Assembly: GCA_029782025.1 (NCBI GenBank)
Contig: JAKOVR010000009.1
Location: 1 to 41,680, forward strand
From: Actinomycetes bacterium
Lineage (GTDB): Bacteria > Actinomycetota > Acidimicrobiia > Acidimicrobiales > Acidimicrobilacustridaceae
DNA length: 41,680 nt
Direction of reading: 5' to 3'
Numbering within the stretch: position 1 is the first letter of the stretch; each line of letters begins with the position of its first letter. Below the pieces are notes generated by a model. That model made no database searches, was not told where the DNA came from, and was given only the letters and a program-made list of their open reading frames with translations. Below are positions 15,023 through 23,052 of this stretch, piece after piece. The translations under genes were made by a program, and so were the position numbers.

Positions 15023-15618
15023 GGTGCTCCGGGAGAGGTTCGGTCGTCGGGTTCGATGCCGGGGCGGGCCGATCGGTTCCCGGCGGCCGCGCCGTCGAGG
15101 AGCCGGGCCGCCATCGCCCGGCCGCGGGCGATCCGCGACCGGACCGTCCCGATCGGGACCTCGAGGATGACGGCGATCTCGGCGTACTCGAGGTCGAGCA
15201 CGTCGCGCAGGATCACCGCGGCGCGGTAGTCGTCGGGCAGGGCGGCCAGCAGGGCGTCGGCGTCGAGGTGAGCGGCGACCCGGTCGCCCACCGGGATGTC
15301 GGTGCTCATCTGTTGGTCGGGTTCGTTGCCGCCCGGGTCCGGTGGGGGTCGCCGGCTTCGGCGGCGCAGCTCCTGGAGGCAGGCGTTGGTCGTGACCCGA
15401 AAGGCCCAGGTCGAGAAGGCCGACTGACCGTCGAACGACGGCAGGCCCCGGAGGATGGCGACGACGGCGTCCTGGGTGAGGTCGAGCGCGTCGGTGGGGT
15501 CACGGGCGAAGCGGCGGCACAGGGCGTGGATGCGTTGGTAGTGGTCGCGGAAGAGCGCGTCCAGCGCACCCTGATCTCCGCCCTGGGCGGCGCGGACGAG
15601 GTCGAGCTCCGTCGGCAT
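15019..15618 (-). CDS. ECF RNA polymerase sigma factor
   Basis: A 199-residue sigma-70 group 4 protein. Region 2 covers about residues 5-80 (LDALFRDHYQRIHALCRRFARDPTDALDLTQDAVVAILRGLPSFDGQSAFSTWAFRVTTNACLQELRRR), with the DLTQD helix and the STWAFRVTTN -10-binding part. Region 4 covers about 115-170 (LLAALPDDYRAAVILRDVLDLEYAEIAVILEVPIGTVRSRIARGR), the -35-binding HTH. Linker and tail are short, as in ECF factors. The ATG at 15618 is preceded by TAGGGT 10 nt upstream. A GGAACTTCC palindrome at 15640-15648 lies in the promoter region and resembles an ECF GGAAC -35 box, so autoregulation is plausible. Operon with its anti-sigma factor. Confidence 0.93.
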   Translation of the reverse strand: MPTELDLVRAAQGGDQGALDALFRDHYQRIHALCRRFARDPTDALDLTQDAVVAILRGLPSFDGQSAFSTWAFRVTTNACLQELRRRSRRPPPDPGGNEPDQQMSTDIPVGDRVAAHLDADALLAALPDDYRAAVILRDVLDLEYAEIAVILEVPIGTVRSRIARGRAMAARLLDGAAAGNRSARPGIEPDDRTSPGAP

Positions 15619-15727
15619 GACGAAGGTCACCCTAGGCCGGGAACTTCCGAGTGAGGGTCGGCATCGGAAGGGGTCGTCCGAGCGGCCGGGCCCCCCGTCC
15701 GCACCGAACCGAACCAGGAGCCATCCG

Positions 15728-16294
15728 ATGACCACCCCCGAGACCCCCGTCCGTCCCGTTCCCGTGACGACCCCGGCCCCGGCCGCCGCGCCGCCCCCGC
15801 CGGCCGCCGGCGGTTCGACGCCGACGATCCCGTACGCGTACCACCAGGCCCCCGTCGGCCCGCCGCCGGCCGCGGCCAAGAGCAACGGGTGCCTCAAGGC
15901 CACCCTCATCGGCCTCGGCGTGGCCAGCGTGCTGAGCGTGCTCGTGCTGTGCGCCCTCTACGTCGTCGGGCGCAAGGCCGTCGAGGACTTCAACACCAGC
16001 TTCGGCGTCGCCGCCGCCGCCGACTACAAGCTCGACGTCACCGAGTGCGGCCGCGACGACTTCGAGGACCCCGTCGCCAGTGGCACCATCGTCAACAAGA
16101 GCAGCCACCGCCAGGGCTTCGAGATCAAGATCGACTTCGTCGACGCCGACGGCACGAAGCTCGCCGGCGGCACCACGTTCACCGGCGGGATCGAGCCCGG
16201 GCAGACCGCCACCTGGCGGGTGCCGACCCTCGGCTTCTCGGGCAAGGGCACGCCGGTGTGCAAGGTGGTCGAGGTCGACTACTCGCCGTTCTGA
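15728..16294 (+). CDS. FxLYD-domain single-pass membrane protein
   Basis: A 188-residue protein. A Pro/Ala-rich cytoplasmic leader (1-52) precedes one membrane segment (about 57-82, LKATLIGLGVASVLSVLVLCALYVV) and an outer Ig-like domain. That domain holds YKLDVTECGRDDFEDPVASGTIVNKSSHRQGFEIKIDFVDADGTKLAGG, the pattern of FxLYD/DUF3426-type beta sandwiches, with two cysteines (TEC, VCKVVEV) that may form a disulfide. AGGAG sits 7 nt before the ATG at 15728. It is divergent from the sigma factor and shares its promoter region, so it is a natural candidate target of that sigma factor. Confidence 0.78.
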   Translation: MTTPETPVRPVPVTTPAPAAAPPPPAAGGSTPTIPYAYHQAPVGPPPAAAKSNGCLKATLIGLGVASVLSVLVLCALYVVGRKAVEDFNTSFGVAAAADYKLDVTECGRDDFEDPVASGTIVNKSSHRQGFEIKIDFVDADGTKLAGGTTFTGGIEPGQTATWRVPTLGFSGKGTPVCKVVEVDYSPF

Positions 16295-16380
16295 CCGCCG
16301 CGACGGATCACCGGCCTCGGACCAACTGTCCCGATGCACCTCGCCGTGCTGGCAACGGCGCCGGGCATGGCGCGCACCGC

Positions 16381-16386
16381 TAGGGT
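16381..16386 (+). promoter_or_regulatory. -10 element TAGGGT of the metallopeptidase gene
   Basis: TAGGGT ends 7 nt before the ATG at 16394. This favours that ATG over in-frame starts at 16334 and 16367, which lie upstream of or at the promoter. Confidence 0.5.
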
Positions 16387-16393
16387 GCGCGCC

Positions 16394-17866
16394 ATGCCCG
16401 CGCTCCGCCGGTGGCCACCGGGACTGGTGCCTGCCGGGGTGCTGGTGAGCGCCCTGCTGGTGGCGTCGGCCTGTGGCGCCGCCAAGGACCCGGGAGGTGT
16501 GGGGGCGCCGTCCTCGTCCGCCGCGGTGACGGTGGGTTCGGTCCCGGCCCCCGGCTCGGTGCCGCGGGGCCCGGCGGATCCCGGGACGACCTCGGCCCCG
16601 GCCCCGCCACGGCGCGGTGTCGCCGGCAAGCCGCCCCGGACCCACGACCCGGTCCTCGTCGCGACCGTCGAAGACCTGCAGCGCTTCTGGGCCGGCGCCC
16701 TCCCGGCCTACGCCCGGCAGCCCTACCGGGCGTTGCCGCCGGACGGGCTCGTGCCCTTCGACGTCGACGCCCTGCCGCCCCCGTGCGGCGGGCGGTCCCG
16801 CTCCTACGACCAGGTGCGGGGCAACGCGTTCTTCTGCCCGCCCGACCGCTTCATCGCCTGGGACGACGGCGAGTTCCTGCCCCGCCTCGCCCGGGACGCC
16901 GGCGACGGGGCGGTGGCGCTGGTGCTGGCCCACGAGTGGGGCCATCTGGTGCAGGACGAGACGGGGTTCAAGGGTGAGCCGCTCATCCTCGAGCTCCAGG
17001 CCGACTGCCTGGCCGGCATGTGGTTCGGCCACGCCGCCGACCTGACCGCCGATCCGGTGCTCGGCCCCACCGCCCTCGACAGCAGCCCGGCGCTGGCCGG
17101 TCTGCTCCTGCTCCGCGACGAGCCCGGTACCGATCTGCGGGCCGGGGATCCCCACGGCAGCGGGTTCGACCGGATCCACGCCTTCGAGCGTGGGTACCGG
17201 CAGCAGCGCTGCTTCGACTTCGATGTGGAGCGGCCCTCGGTGCTGGCCATCGACGTCGCCGCGTCGCCGTCGGCGCCGGCCACCGACCGCCCCTACGCCG
17301 AGGCCTGGACCGCGTCCGTGGCCGTGCTCAACGCGTGGTGGTCCGAGCAGCGCCCCGGCTGGCGGCCGATCACCGACCTGCGCCCGTTCCGGCGCACCGA
17401 GGCGCCGGCGATGCAATGCGGCCCCGACCGGTGGATCAGCCAGATGGTGGCGCCGCAGTCCTTCCTCCTCTGCCCGTCCGAGGGGTGGTTGGCCTACGAC
17501 GAGGACCTGGCCCACCGGATGGAGGGCACCTACGGCGACGGGGCGTTGCTGGCCCTGCTGGCGGTGCAGTTCGCGGGGATGGATGCCGGCCGAGCGGCCG
17601 GCTCGCCGGGCTTCGACCTGTTCGCCGGCGCGGTCGCCCGGGAGTGCCGGACCGGCGCGCTCGTCCACGATCTCGTCGCGGGGAAGCGGCCGGAGTGGGC
17701 GCTCACCGTCCCCGACCTCGACGGCGTGGTGGCGGCCATGCTCTACACCCGCCCGGTGGCCGGTGGTGGGCCGGCCGGCGGTGTGGTCGACGGGTTCCTC
17801 GCCGTCCGCTTCCTCGAGCAGGGCTTCACCCAGGGCGTCGGGTCCTGCGATCTGCCCGCCGGTTGA
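16394..17866 (+). CDS. Secreted neutral zinc metallopeptidase lipoprotein
   Basis: A 490-residue exported protein. Residues 1-27 form a lipoprotein signal: basic start, hydrophobic core LVPAGVLVSALLVASA and the lipobox cysteine C27. A Pro/Ser linker follows. The zinc site is HEWGH at 180-184 (VLAHEWGHLVQDE), with ELQADC at 200-205 supplying the third ligand, as in the putative neutral zinc metallopeptidase family PF04228. The C-terminal half (about 240-490) is a repeat-like second region with similar PDRWISQM and EGWLAYDEDL phrases to PDRFIAWDDGEF in the first. This suggests an internal duplication whose second copy has lost HEXXH (there AHRMEGTYGDGALLALLAVQFAG). A TAGGGT box indicates a leaderless message. 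Palindrome copy 3 follows. Confidence 0.85.
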   Translation: MPALRRWPPGLVPAGVLVSALLVASACGAAKDPGGVGAPSSSAAVTVGSVPAPGSVPRGPADPGTTSAPAPPRRGVAGKPPRTHDPVLVATVEDLQRFWAGALPAYARQPYRALPPDGLVPFDVDALPPPCGGRSRSYDQVRGNAFFCPPDRFIAWDDGEFLPRLARDAGDGAVALVLAHEWGHLVQDETGFKGEPLILELQADCLAGMWFGHAADLTADPVLGPTALDSSPALAGLLLLRDEPGTDLRAGDPHGSGFDRIHAFERGYRQQRCFDFDVERPSVLAIDVAASPSAPATDRPYAEAWTASVAVLNAWWSEQRPGWRPITDLRPFRRTEAPAMQCGPDRWISQMVAPQSFLLCPSEGWLAYDEDLAHRMEGTYGDGALLALLAVQFAGMDAGRAAGSPGFDLFAGAVARECRTGALVHDLVAGKRPEWALTVPDLDGVVAAMLYTRPVAGGGPAGGVVDGFLAVRFLEQGFTQGVGSCDLPAG

Positions 17867-17868
17867 TC

Positions 17869-17913
17869 CTTGGGTGCGTAAGGGTGCGCTATGCGCGCCC
17901 TTACGCACCCAAG
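17869..17913. repeat. 45-bp intergenic palindrome, copy 3 of 6
   Basis: Perfect 16-bp arms as in copy 2 and the same centre orientation (better hairpin in plus-strand RNA). It starts 3 nt after the metallopeptidase stop and lies between convergent genes, 24 bp from the sulfatase stop. Confidence 0.93.
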
Positions 17914-17936
17914 GGATCGGGCCGCACGCTGCCGGG

Positions 17937-19568
17937 CTAGGCGAAGTGGGTGGGGACGGGCTCGTCGTCGGCGCGGAGGAGAGCCTGGGCGAGGCGCTCG
18001 GTCATCTCGGCCCGCAGGGCCCGCCCGGCCGGGTCGGCCCACAGGTTGCGCAGCTCGTTCGGGTCCTCGGTCCGGTCGAACAGCTCGGCGTGCGCCATCC
18101 CGTCGTAGAGGGTGAGCCGCGCCGAGCCCGTGACCAGCGTGCGCATCCGCAGCGGGCGGCCACTCCCGAGCACGTCGATCATCTCGTCCTCCTCGACGAG
18201 GACGTCGTCCCGACCCTCGGTCCCGGAGCCGTCGAGCAGCGGGACGAGGCTGCGGCCCTCCATCCCGTGGTATGCCGCGGGCGACCCGAGGCAGAGGTCG
18301 AGCAGCGTGGCTGACAGGTCGAGCGAGCTGACGAGGGCGTCGGTGCGCCGCCCGTCGGTGCGTCGCCCCTCGGTCCCCGTCGCCGTCCCGGCGGGGGTGG
18401 CGATGGCCAGCGGCGTGCGGATCACCGCGTCGTAGTGGGTGACGGCCTTCAGGATCATGCCGTGGTCACCGAACATGTCGCCGTGGTCGGTGGTGAAGAC
18501 GACGACGGTGTTCTCGGCGAGGCCGAGGCGGTCGAGGGCACCGAGGATCTGGCCCACACCGTGGTCGATGAAGGCGATCGACCCGTACTCCCGCGCCGTC
18601 GCCTCCCGCAGTTGCTCCTCGGTCGGGGCCCACATGGCCGGCGTGAACACCGGGTGGGGCGACCCCCGCCGGGTCAGCAGGGCCTGGAAGTGGGGCATCG
18701 AGTCGGTGTGGGGGTCGTCGAAGCTCTCGGGCACCCCGACGTCGGCGGGGTCGTAGCGGTGGTACCACTCGCCCGGCGGCGTGAAGGGATGGTGCGGGTC
18801 GGGGTAGCCGACGTGGAGGAAGAACGGGGCCCCGCCCGCGGCGGCCGCCTCCAGCTGCTCGACGGCCCGCATGGTCACGTAGCTGGTGGGGTGCAGCTCG
18901 GGTGGCAGCGCGGTCTTGTAGACCTGCGTCGGCCAGCCCTCGTACCGCTCCAGGGCGTTGTCGGGACCGCACATCGCGGCCCGGTCCACCCCCTGGGCCA
19001 CGAGCCACTGGTGGTAGTGGCCGCCGGCCTCGTCGGCATGGTCGACCACCAGGTCGACGTGGTCGAAGCCGTAGAAGTCGGCCGGGACGTCGACCGGGCC
19101 CGTCCGGTGGCGCTCGAGGTCCTCCCACGCGTCCCACCCGTCGGGCCAGCGCGGACTGGTCGCGGGCGGGCGGTCGCCGAACAGGGCGGTGCCCACGCCG
19201 GGCATGTGGCCCATGTTCTGCAGGTGGCTCTTGCCCACCAGCGCCGTGCGGTAGCCCGCCTCCCGCAAGGCCCGCACGAAGGTGTTGGCGCCCCAGTCCA
19301 GGGAGATCCCGTTGAAGCGCACCCCGTGTCGTGAGGGCATGCGGCCGGTGAGGATGGACGACCGGTTGGGCATGCAGATCGGGTTGGCCACGTAGGCGCG
19401 GTCGAACACCGTGCCGGCGGCCGCGATCCGGTCGATGTTGGGGGTGTCGAGGACCGGGTTGCCGCCGAAGCCGACGTGGTCGGCCCGCTGCTGGTCGGTG
19501 ATGATGAACACCACGTTGGGCGGCGCCGTGGGGGCTGCGTCCCGGCCCGCCGCGTCCGGAGCCGTCAT
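17937..19568 (-). CDS. Sulfatase (type I, formylglycine-dependent)
   Basis: A 543-residue cytoplasmic-type sulfatase. NVVFIITDQQRADHVG (18-33) starts the fold and carries the first metal ligands. C65 in CMPNRSSILTGR is the Cys turned into formylglycine; the usual C-x-P-S-R core here reads C-M-P-N-R, which keeps C, P and R but has Asn for Ser. HVGYPDPHHPF and FTTDHGDMFGDHGM supply later active-site His, Asp and metal ligands. LFDRTEDPNELRNLW is the typical C-terminal phrase. The DQQRAD start fits the choline-sulfatase/phosphonate-monoester-hydrolase branch, so the ester cleaved could be an alkyl sulfate. No signal peptide. Its ATG overlaps the VOC stop. Last gene of the TauE operon. Confidence 0.92.
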   Translation of the reverse strand: MTAPDAAGRDAAPTAPPNVVFIITDQQRADHVGFGGNPVLDTPNIDRIAAAGTVFDRAYVANPICMPNRSSILTGRMPSRHGVRFNGISLDWGANTFVRALREAGYRTALVGKSHLQNMGHMPGVGTALFGDRPPATSPRWPDGWDAWEDLERHRTGPVDVPADFYGFDHVDLVVDHADEAGGHYHQWLVAQGVDRAAMCGPDNALERYEGWPTQVYKTALPPELHPTSYVTMRAVEQLEAAAAGGAPFFLHVGYPDPHHPFTPPGEWYHRYDPADVGVPESFDDPHTDSMPHFQALLTRRGSPHPVFTPAMWAPTEEQLREATAREYGSIAFIDHGVGQILGALDRLGLAENTVVVFTTDHGDMFGDHGMILKAVTHYDAVIRTPLAIATPAGTATGTEGRRTDGRRTDALVSSLDLSATLLDLCLGSPAAYHGMEGRSLVPLLDGSGTEGRDDVLVEEDEMIDVLGSGRPLRMRTLVTGSARLTLYDGMAHAELFDRTEDPNELRNLWADPAGRALRAEMTERLAQALLRADDEPVPTHFA

Positions 19569-20224
19569 GCCGGCGGACCGCCCCGCAGCGCCGCCACCAC
19601 GTGCCCCGGCAGGCGTTCGAGATCGGGGGGCTGCATCTCGTCGGGGCCGGGAGGGCGGAGCAGGTCGGCGTCGGGCTCGCCGGCTTCGAGCCGCCGGGCC
19701 AGGTCCTCGGGGTCGAACAGGGTCCCGATCGGGTTGATGGCGAACGCCCCCGACGCCCCCCACTCGAGGAGGCCCTGGAGGTCGGCGAAGTTCTCGACCT
19801 GCAGCTCGATCTCGTTGCCGTCGGGGTCCTCGTAGTAGATCGAGGTGGTCGGCCCGTGGTTGACCGACCACGTGGGCTCGATCCCCGCCGCCCGCAGCCG
19901 GCGGAACGTCCCGAGCAGCTCGGCCAGCGAGGCGTAGGTGAACCCGATGTGCTCGAGGCCCGGCCGGGCCCGGTCCTCGGGGCGGGCCTCGACCGGCGGC
20001 ACCTTGGCCAGGGCGATGCGGTGGTGCTCGCTGTCGTAGGTGAGGAAGGCGATGGTGTCGGCCTGGAACACGGTGAAGGCGCCGAGCACCTGCTGGTACC
20101 ACGCCATCGCCTCGTCGAAGTGGGCGGTGCGCAGCACGACGTGGGCCAGCTTGGCCGGCCGGAACGTGGTGCGCCCGTCGATCGTCGATCCGGCGGGGGC
20201 GGGGCTGCTGGTCGCGGTGGTCAT
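19565..20224 (-). CDS. VOC-family extradiol-type dioxygenase/glyoxalase-fold protein
   Basis: A 219-residue vicinal-oxygen-chelate protein. AKLAHVVLRTAHFDEAMAWYQQVLG is the first beta-alpha-beta module with H28; LEHIGFTYASLAELLGTFRRLRAAG gives H92; TTSIYYEDPDGNEIELQVE gives E140. H28/H92/E140 is the 2-His-1-carboxylate triad of type I extradiol (catechol 2,3-type) dioxygenases; the Y in SIYYEDPDGN is family-typical. Single-domain length resembles small catechol dioxygenases rather than two-domain BphC. It may open an aromatic or enediol ring, or be a related isomerase. Its ATG overlaps the alpha/beta hydrolase stop and its stop overlaps the sulfatase start, so it is fully embedded in the operon. 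Confidence 0.85.
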   Translation of the reverse strand: MTTATSSPAPAGSTIDGRTTFRPAKLAHVVLRTAHFDEAMAWYQQVLGAFTVFQADTIAFLTYDSEHHRIALAKVPPVEARPEDRARPGLEHIGFTYASLAELLGTFRRLRAAGIEPTWSVNHGPTTSIYYEDPDGNEIELQVENFADLQGLLEWGASGAFAINPIGTLFDPEDLARRLEAGEPDADLLRPPGPDEMQPPDLERLPGHVVAALRGGPPA

Positions 20225-21180
20225 GTGGGCACTCCCTCGGAGGGGGTGGGCAGGGGCGAGGTGAGGATGGTGCGGGTGTGGGCGACGAGATCGGCGACGC
20301 AGGCGTCGGCCGCCGGCCCGCCGAAGTTCACGAAGCTGTGGGGCACGTCGGCGTAGTGCAGGACCTCGGCCTCGCCGCCGGCCCGGCGCCAGGCGTCGGC
20401 CAGCGCCGCGGTCATCGCCGCGGTGATGTTCTCGTCGAGCTCGGGGTGGACGAGCACGAGCGGTGGGGGTGGCTCGTGGTCGCCGGAGGCGAGCAGGGCC
20501 GGCACGCCGGCCGCGTCCATGCCGGCCTCGTCGCCGAAGAAGTTGCGCTGGGCCTCGGTCAGGAACGGGATGTTGAACAGCGGGTCACGGCTGTCGGTGT
20601 CGCCGTCGGCCTCCCGCCGGCGCAGGTAGCGGTAGCGCTCGCCCGGGTCGGCCACCGGCCACAGGGCCAGCACGCCGCGCACCCGGGCGTCCGGACCGGC
20701 GGTCCCCGCTCCGTCCCCGTTCTCCGCGCCGTCCGAGGGATCCGGACTGGCGGCGCGGCACTCGGGGTGCTCGGCCCGCAGCGCCGTCCACAGGGCGAGG
20801 TGCCCGCCCGACGACCCGCCCATCAGCAGCACGGCCGCCGGGTCCAGCGCGAACCGCTCGGCGTTGGCCTTGAGCCACCGCACCGCGGCGGCCACGTCGG
20901 CCACGGGGTCGGGCCACCGGCCGGCGGGGGCCTGGCGGAAGTCGACGGCCGCGACCACGGCGCCGGCCGAGGCCAAGCCCCGGCACTGCACCTCGTCGAC
21001 GGTGCGGTCGAAGAACGACCACCCGCCGCCGTGCACGTCGACCACGCCGGGCCGACCGGCGGGGGCGCCGTCGGGGACGAACAGTCGGGCGAGCAGGTCG
21101 GTGCCGCCGGGCGAGGCGTAGACCTCGTCGTGGACGGTCACCTCGTAGGTGCCCGGGTCGGCCAGCGGGGCCGGTGCCAT
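20221..21180 (-). CDS. Alpha/beta hydrolase (HSL-like esterase)
   Basis: A 319-residue hydrolase. The oxyanion motif HGGGW is at 50-54, the nucleophile S124 lies in GGSSGG (121-126), the acid is probably D in LVHPELDENI and the base H in VPHSFVNF near the C-terminus. A poorly conserved acidic loop (SPDPSDGAENGDGAGTAGPD) sits after the nucleophile helix. In a dioxygenase operon such an enzyme could hydrolyse the ring-fission product or an ester of the substrate. The gap to the diiron gene is 3 bp, and its stop overlaps the VOC start (ATGA at 20221-20224). Confidence 0.87.
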   Translation of the reverse strand: MAPAPLADPGTYEVTVHDEVYASPGGTDLLARLFVPDGAPAGRPGVVDVHGGGWSFFDRTVDEVQCRGLASAGAVVAAVDFRQAPAGRWPDPVADVAAAVRWLKANAERFALDPAAVLLMGGSSGGHLALWTALRAEHPECRAASPDPSDGAENGDGAGTAGPDARVRGVLALWPVADPGERYRYLRRREADGDTDSRDPLFNIPFLTEAQRNFFGDEAGMDAAGVPALLASGDHEPPPPLVLVHPELDENITAAMTAALADAWRRAGGEAEVLHYADVPHSFVNFGGPAADACVADLVAHTRTILTSPLPTPSEGVPT

Positions 21181-21183
21181 GGC

Positions 21184-22053
21184 TCAGGCCACCCGCAGGT
21201 GGTCCGGGCCGAGCACCAGCTCGGTGGTGGGCGGCGCCTCACGGCCGACGTGCTTCTCGAAGCCCTTCTCCGTCACCGCCGGCACGCCGAAGCTGGCGCG
21301 GGCGGCGTTGACCGCCACCTTGAAGTTGTCGACGGTGTTGGCCGGGTGGCGGCCGACGAGGTGGTGGAAGGCGTACCGGTGGATGGCGAGGTGGCGGGCC
21401 TCGTCGCGGCCGATCTGGCGCAGCAGCGGGAGGAAGGTGCGGGCGATCGGCAGGTCGCTGGCCCGGAGCATCTTCTGCAGGGTGGGGAACGACACCTCGG
21501 CGAACCCGCTCTCCAGCCCGAGGGCGAAGGCGGAGCCGAGGAAGATCATCGAGCGGACCTGCTCGGGGTCGTCGACGTCGCCGGGCACCTGGATCTGGAC
21601 GTTCGAGCCGCCCTCGCCGATGCCGTCCCACGGCTTCTCCTCGGCGGCGAGGCCGGTGAGCATGAAGTACATCTCCTCCCAGTAGGCCCCGTGGTCGAGC
21701 TCGTCGCGGGACTGGCGCTCGTAGGCCCGCCACAGGTCGTCCTCCACCCGGCGGTCGATCGCCAGCTTCTGGCTGTGGCGCTGGAGCCACTTGATGCCGG
21801 GGATCGGCCCGACCTCGAGAATCGAGATCCGCCGCCACTGGTCGGCGATCTCGCCCAGCGTCGGGCCGCCGTCGAAGAGGCGCTGGTCCGGGTCGAAGCC
21901 GCGGTCGGCGAGGGCGCCGGCCACCCGCTCCTGCTCGGCCCGCCAGGCCTCGGCGTGCTCGCTGTGCTCGGGCGAACCCCCGCGGGGGCGCCACTCCTCG
22001 GTGGCCGCGGGGTCCGGGGACGGGGTGTCGGGTGTCCGGGTGTCGGTGGACAT
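21184..22053 (-). CDS. Ferritin-like diiron protein, probable oxygenase
   Basis: A 289-residue, mainly helical protein. Two ExxH pairs are present, E118-H121 (SRDELDHGAYWEEMYF) and E218-H221 (GRDEARHLAIHRYAFHHL). E80 and E181 or E186 sit at the spacing expected for the other two carboxylate ligands. E, ExxH, E, ExxH in four helices is the signature of ferritin-like diiron carboxylate enzymes (R2, AurF and hydroxylase relatives). I cannot name the subgroup. The LGSAFALGLESGFAEVSFPTL helix is Gly/Ala-rich, suiting a substrate channel. The ATG at 22053 has GAGGAGG about 7 nt upstream. It is the second gene of the operon, 11 bp after TauE, and is the likely oxidative step of the pathway. Confidence 0.75.
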   Translation of the reverse strand: MSTDTRTPDTPSPDPAATEEWRPRGGSPEHSEHAEAWRAEQERVAGALADRGFDPDQRLFDGGPTLGEIADQWRRISILEVGPIPGIKWLQRHSQKLAIDRRVEDDLWRAYERQSRDELDHGAYWEEMYFMLTGLAAEEKPWDGIGEGGSNVQIQVPGDVDDPEQVRSMIFLGSAFALGLESGFAEVSFPTLQKMLRASDLPIARTFLPLLRQIGRDEARHLAIHRYAFHHLVGRHPANTVDNFKVAVNAARASFGVPAVTEKGFEKHVGREAPPTTELVLGPDHLRVA

Positions 22054-22064
22054 GGGTGACCTCC

Positions 22065-22982
22065 TCAGAGGACGTTGGCGAGCTCGCGCCCGCCGTAGAG
22101 CACGGCGATGGCGCAGAAGAACAGACCGAGGGCCAGGCGCACGTGGCGGTCGCTGGCCCGGATGGCGAGCCGGCTGCCGAGCTGGGCACCCGGGATGGTG
22201 CCGACGGTCAGCAGGAGGGCGATGGGCCAGTCGATGTGGCCGAGCACGGTGTGGGTGATGGTGGCCGGGACCGAGAAGAGGGCGACGGCCACGAGGCTCG
22301 AGCCGACCGCCACCTTGACCGGCAGCTTCAGGACGCTGGTGAACATCGGCATCATCACGACGCCGCCGCCCACGCCGAGGAGGCCCGACACGAAGCCGGC
22401 GAGGGCGCCGGTGGCCACGAGGGTGGCGAAGGGCGGCGACGACGGAGCGGTTGCGGTGCCGCCAGCGGCCACCGTGGTCGCCGGCGCGGCGACGGCCGCG
22501 GTGGAGACGGCCCCGGTGGTCGGGGAGGGGGCGCCGGCGGCCACGGGGGCGGGGGTCGGCTCGCCCTCAGCGGCGGCGTCAGCGTCAGCGGCGGCGGCCG
22601 TGGCGTCGGCGGCGGCGCGCCGCGACTGGCGGATGGCGTTGATGCCGCTCCAGAGCAGCAACGCCGCGGTGAGCACCATCAGCCAGCCGGCATCGACGAG
22701 GTCGGAGGTCTTGGAGCCGAGGACGGCGAGGGCCATGCCGGTGAGCCCGCAGGTGAAGGCCACCCGGCGGTCCACCAGCCCCTCCCGGTGGTAGCGCAGC
22801 GCCCCGGTGATCGACCCGGGGATGATGGCCGGGAGCGTCGAGCCGACGGCCTGGATCGGGCTGACCCCCATGGCCCGGATGCCCGGCGTGGTCAGGACCG
22901 CACCGCCCACGCCGAAGGCCCCCGAGAGGGTCCCGGCGGCCACGCCCACGGCGAGGGTCCCGGCGACGGTCGTCAGCTCCAT
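22065..22982 (-). CDS. TauE/SafE-family sulfite/organosulfur exporter
   Basis: A 305-residue membrane protein with the two-half TauE/SafE repeat. Half one starts LAVGVAAGTLSGAFGVGGAVLTTPGIRAMGVSPIQAVGSTLPAIIPGSITGA; half two starts ATGALAGFVSGLLGVGGGVVMMPMFTSVLKLPVKVAVGSSLVAVALFSVPATITH. The G-x-GGG-x2-P phrases are diagnostic. Between the halves lies an unusually long Ala/Thr/Pro-rich loop (about 70 residues). Members export sulfite, sulfoacetate or other sulfonate products. I start at the ATG at 22982, which has CATGAT 6 nt upstream (leaderless); an ATG at 23009 is possible. It is divergent from the LysR gene and heads the operon, so its induction together with a sulfatase is notable. Confidence 0.88.
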   Translation of the reverse strand: MELTTVAGTLAVGVAAGTLSGAFGVGGAVLTTPGIRAMGVSPIQAVGSTLPAIIPGSITGALRYHREGLVDRRVAFTCGLTGMALAVLGSKTSDLVDAGWLMVLTAALLLWSGINAIRQSRRAAADATAAAADADAAAEGEPTPAPVAAGAPSPTTGAVSTAAVAAPATTVAAGGTATAPSSPPFATLVATGALAGFVSGLLGVGGGVVMMPMFTSVLKLPVKVAVGSSLVAVALFSVPATITHTVLGHIDWPIALLLTVGTIPGAQLGSRLAIRASDRHVRLALGLFFCAIAVLYGGRELANVL

Positions 22983-23052
22983 GGGCCGATCATGCGCTGC
23001 CCGATCCATGATGGCAAAGACCGATTCGCTCTCTAATGCATATCATGAAGGC
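22983..23052. promoter_or_regulatory. Divergent LysR/TauE promoter region
   Basis: For LysR (plus), TATCAT at 23041-23046 ends 6 nt before the ATG at 23053. For TauE (minus), CATGAT at 22989-22994 ends 6 nt before the ATG at 22982. ATGAT near 22999 and ATCAT near 23042 form a wide dyad that may bind the LysR protein. Confidence 0.55.

Noticed and set aside
16334..16393. Upstream starts of the zinc metallopeptidase
   Set aside because: They would place extra residues before a good lipoprotein signal, and the TAGGGT box at 16381 points to the ATG at 16394.
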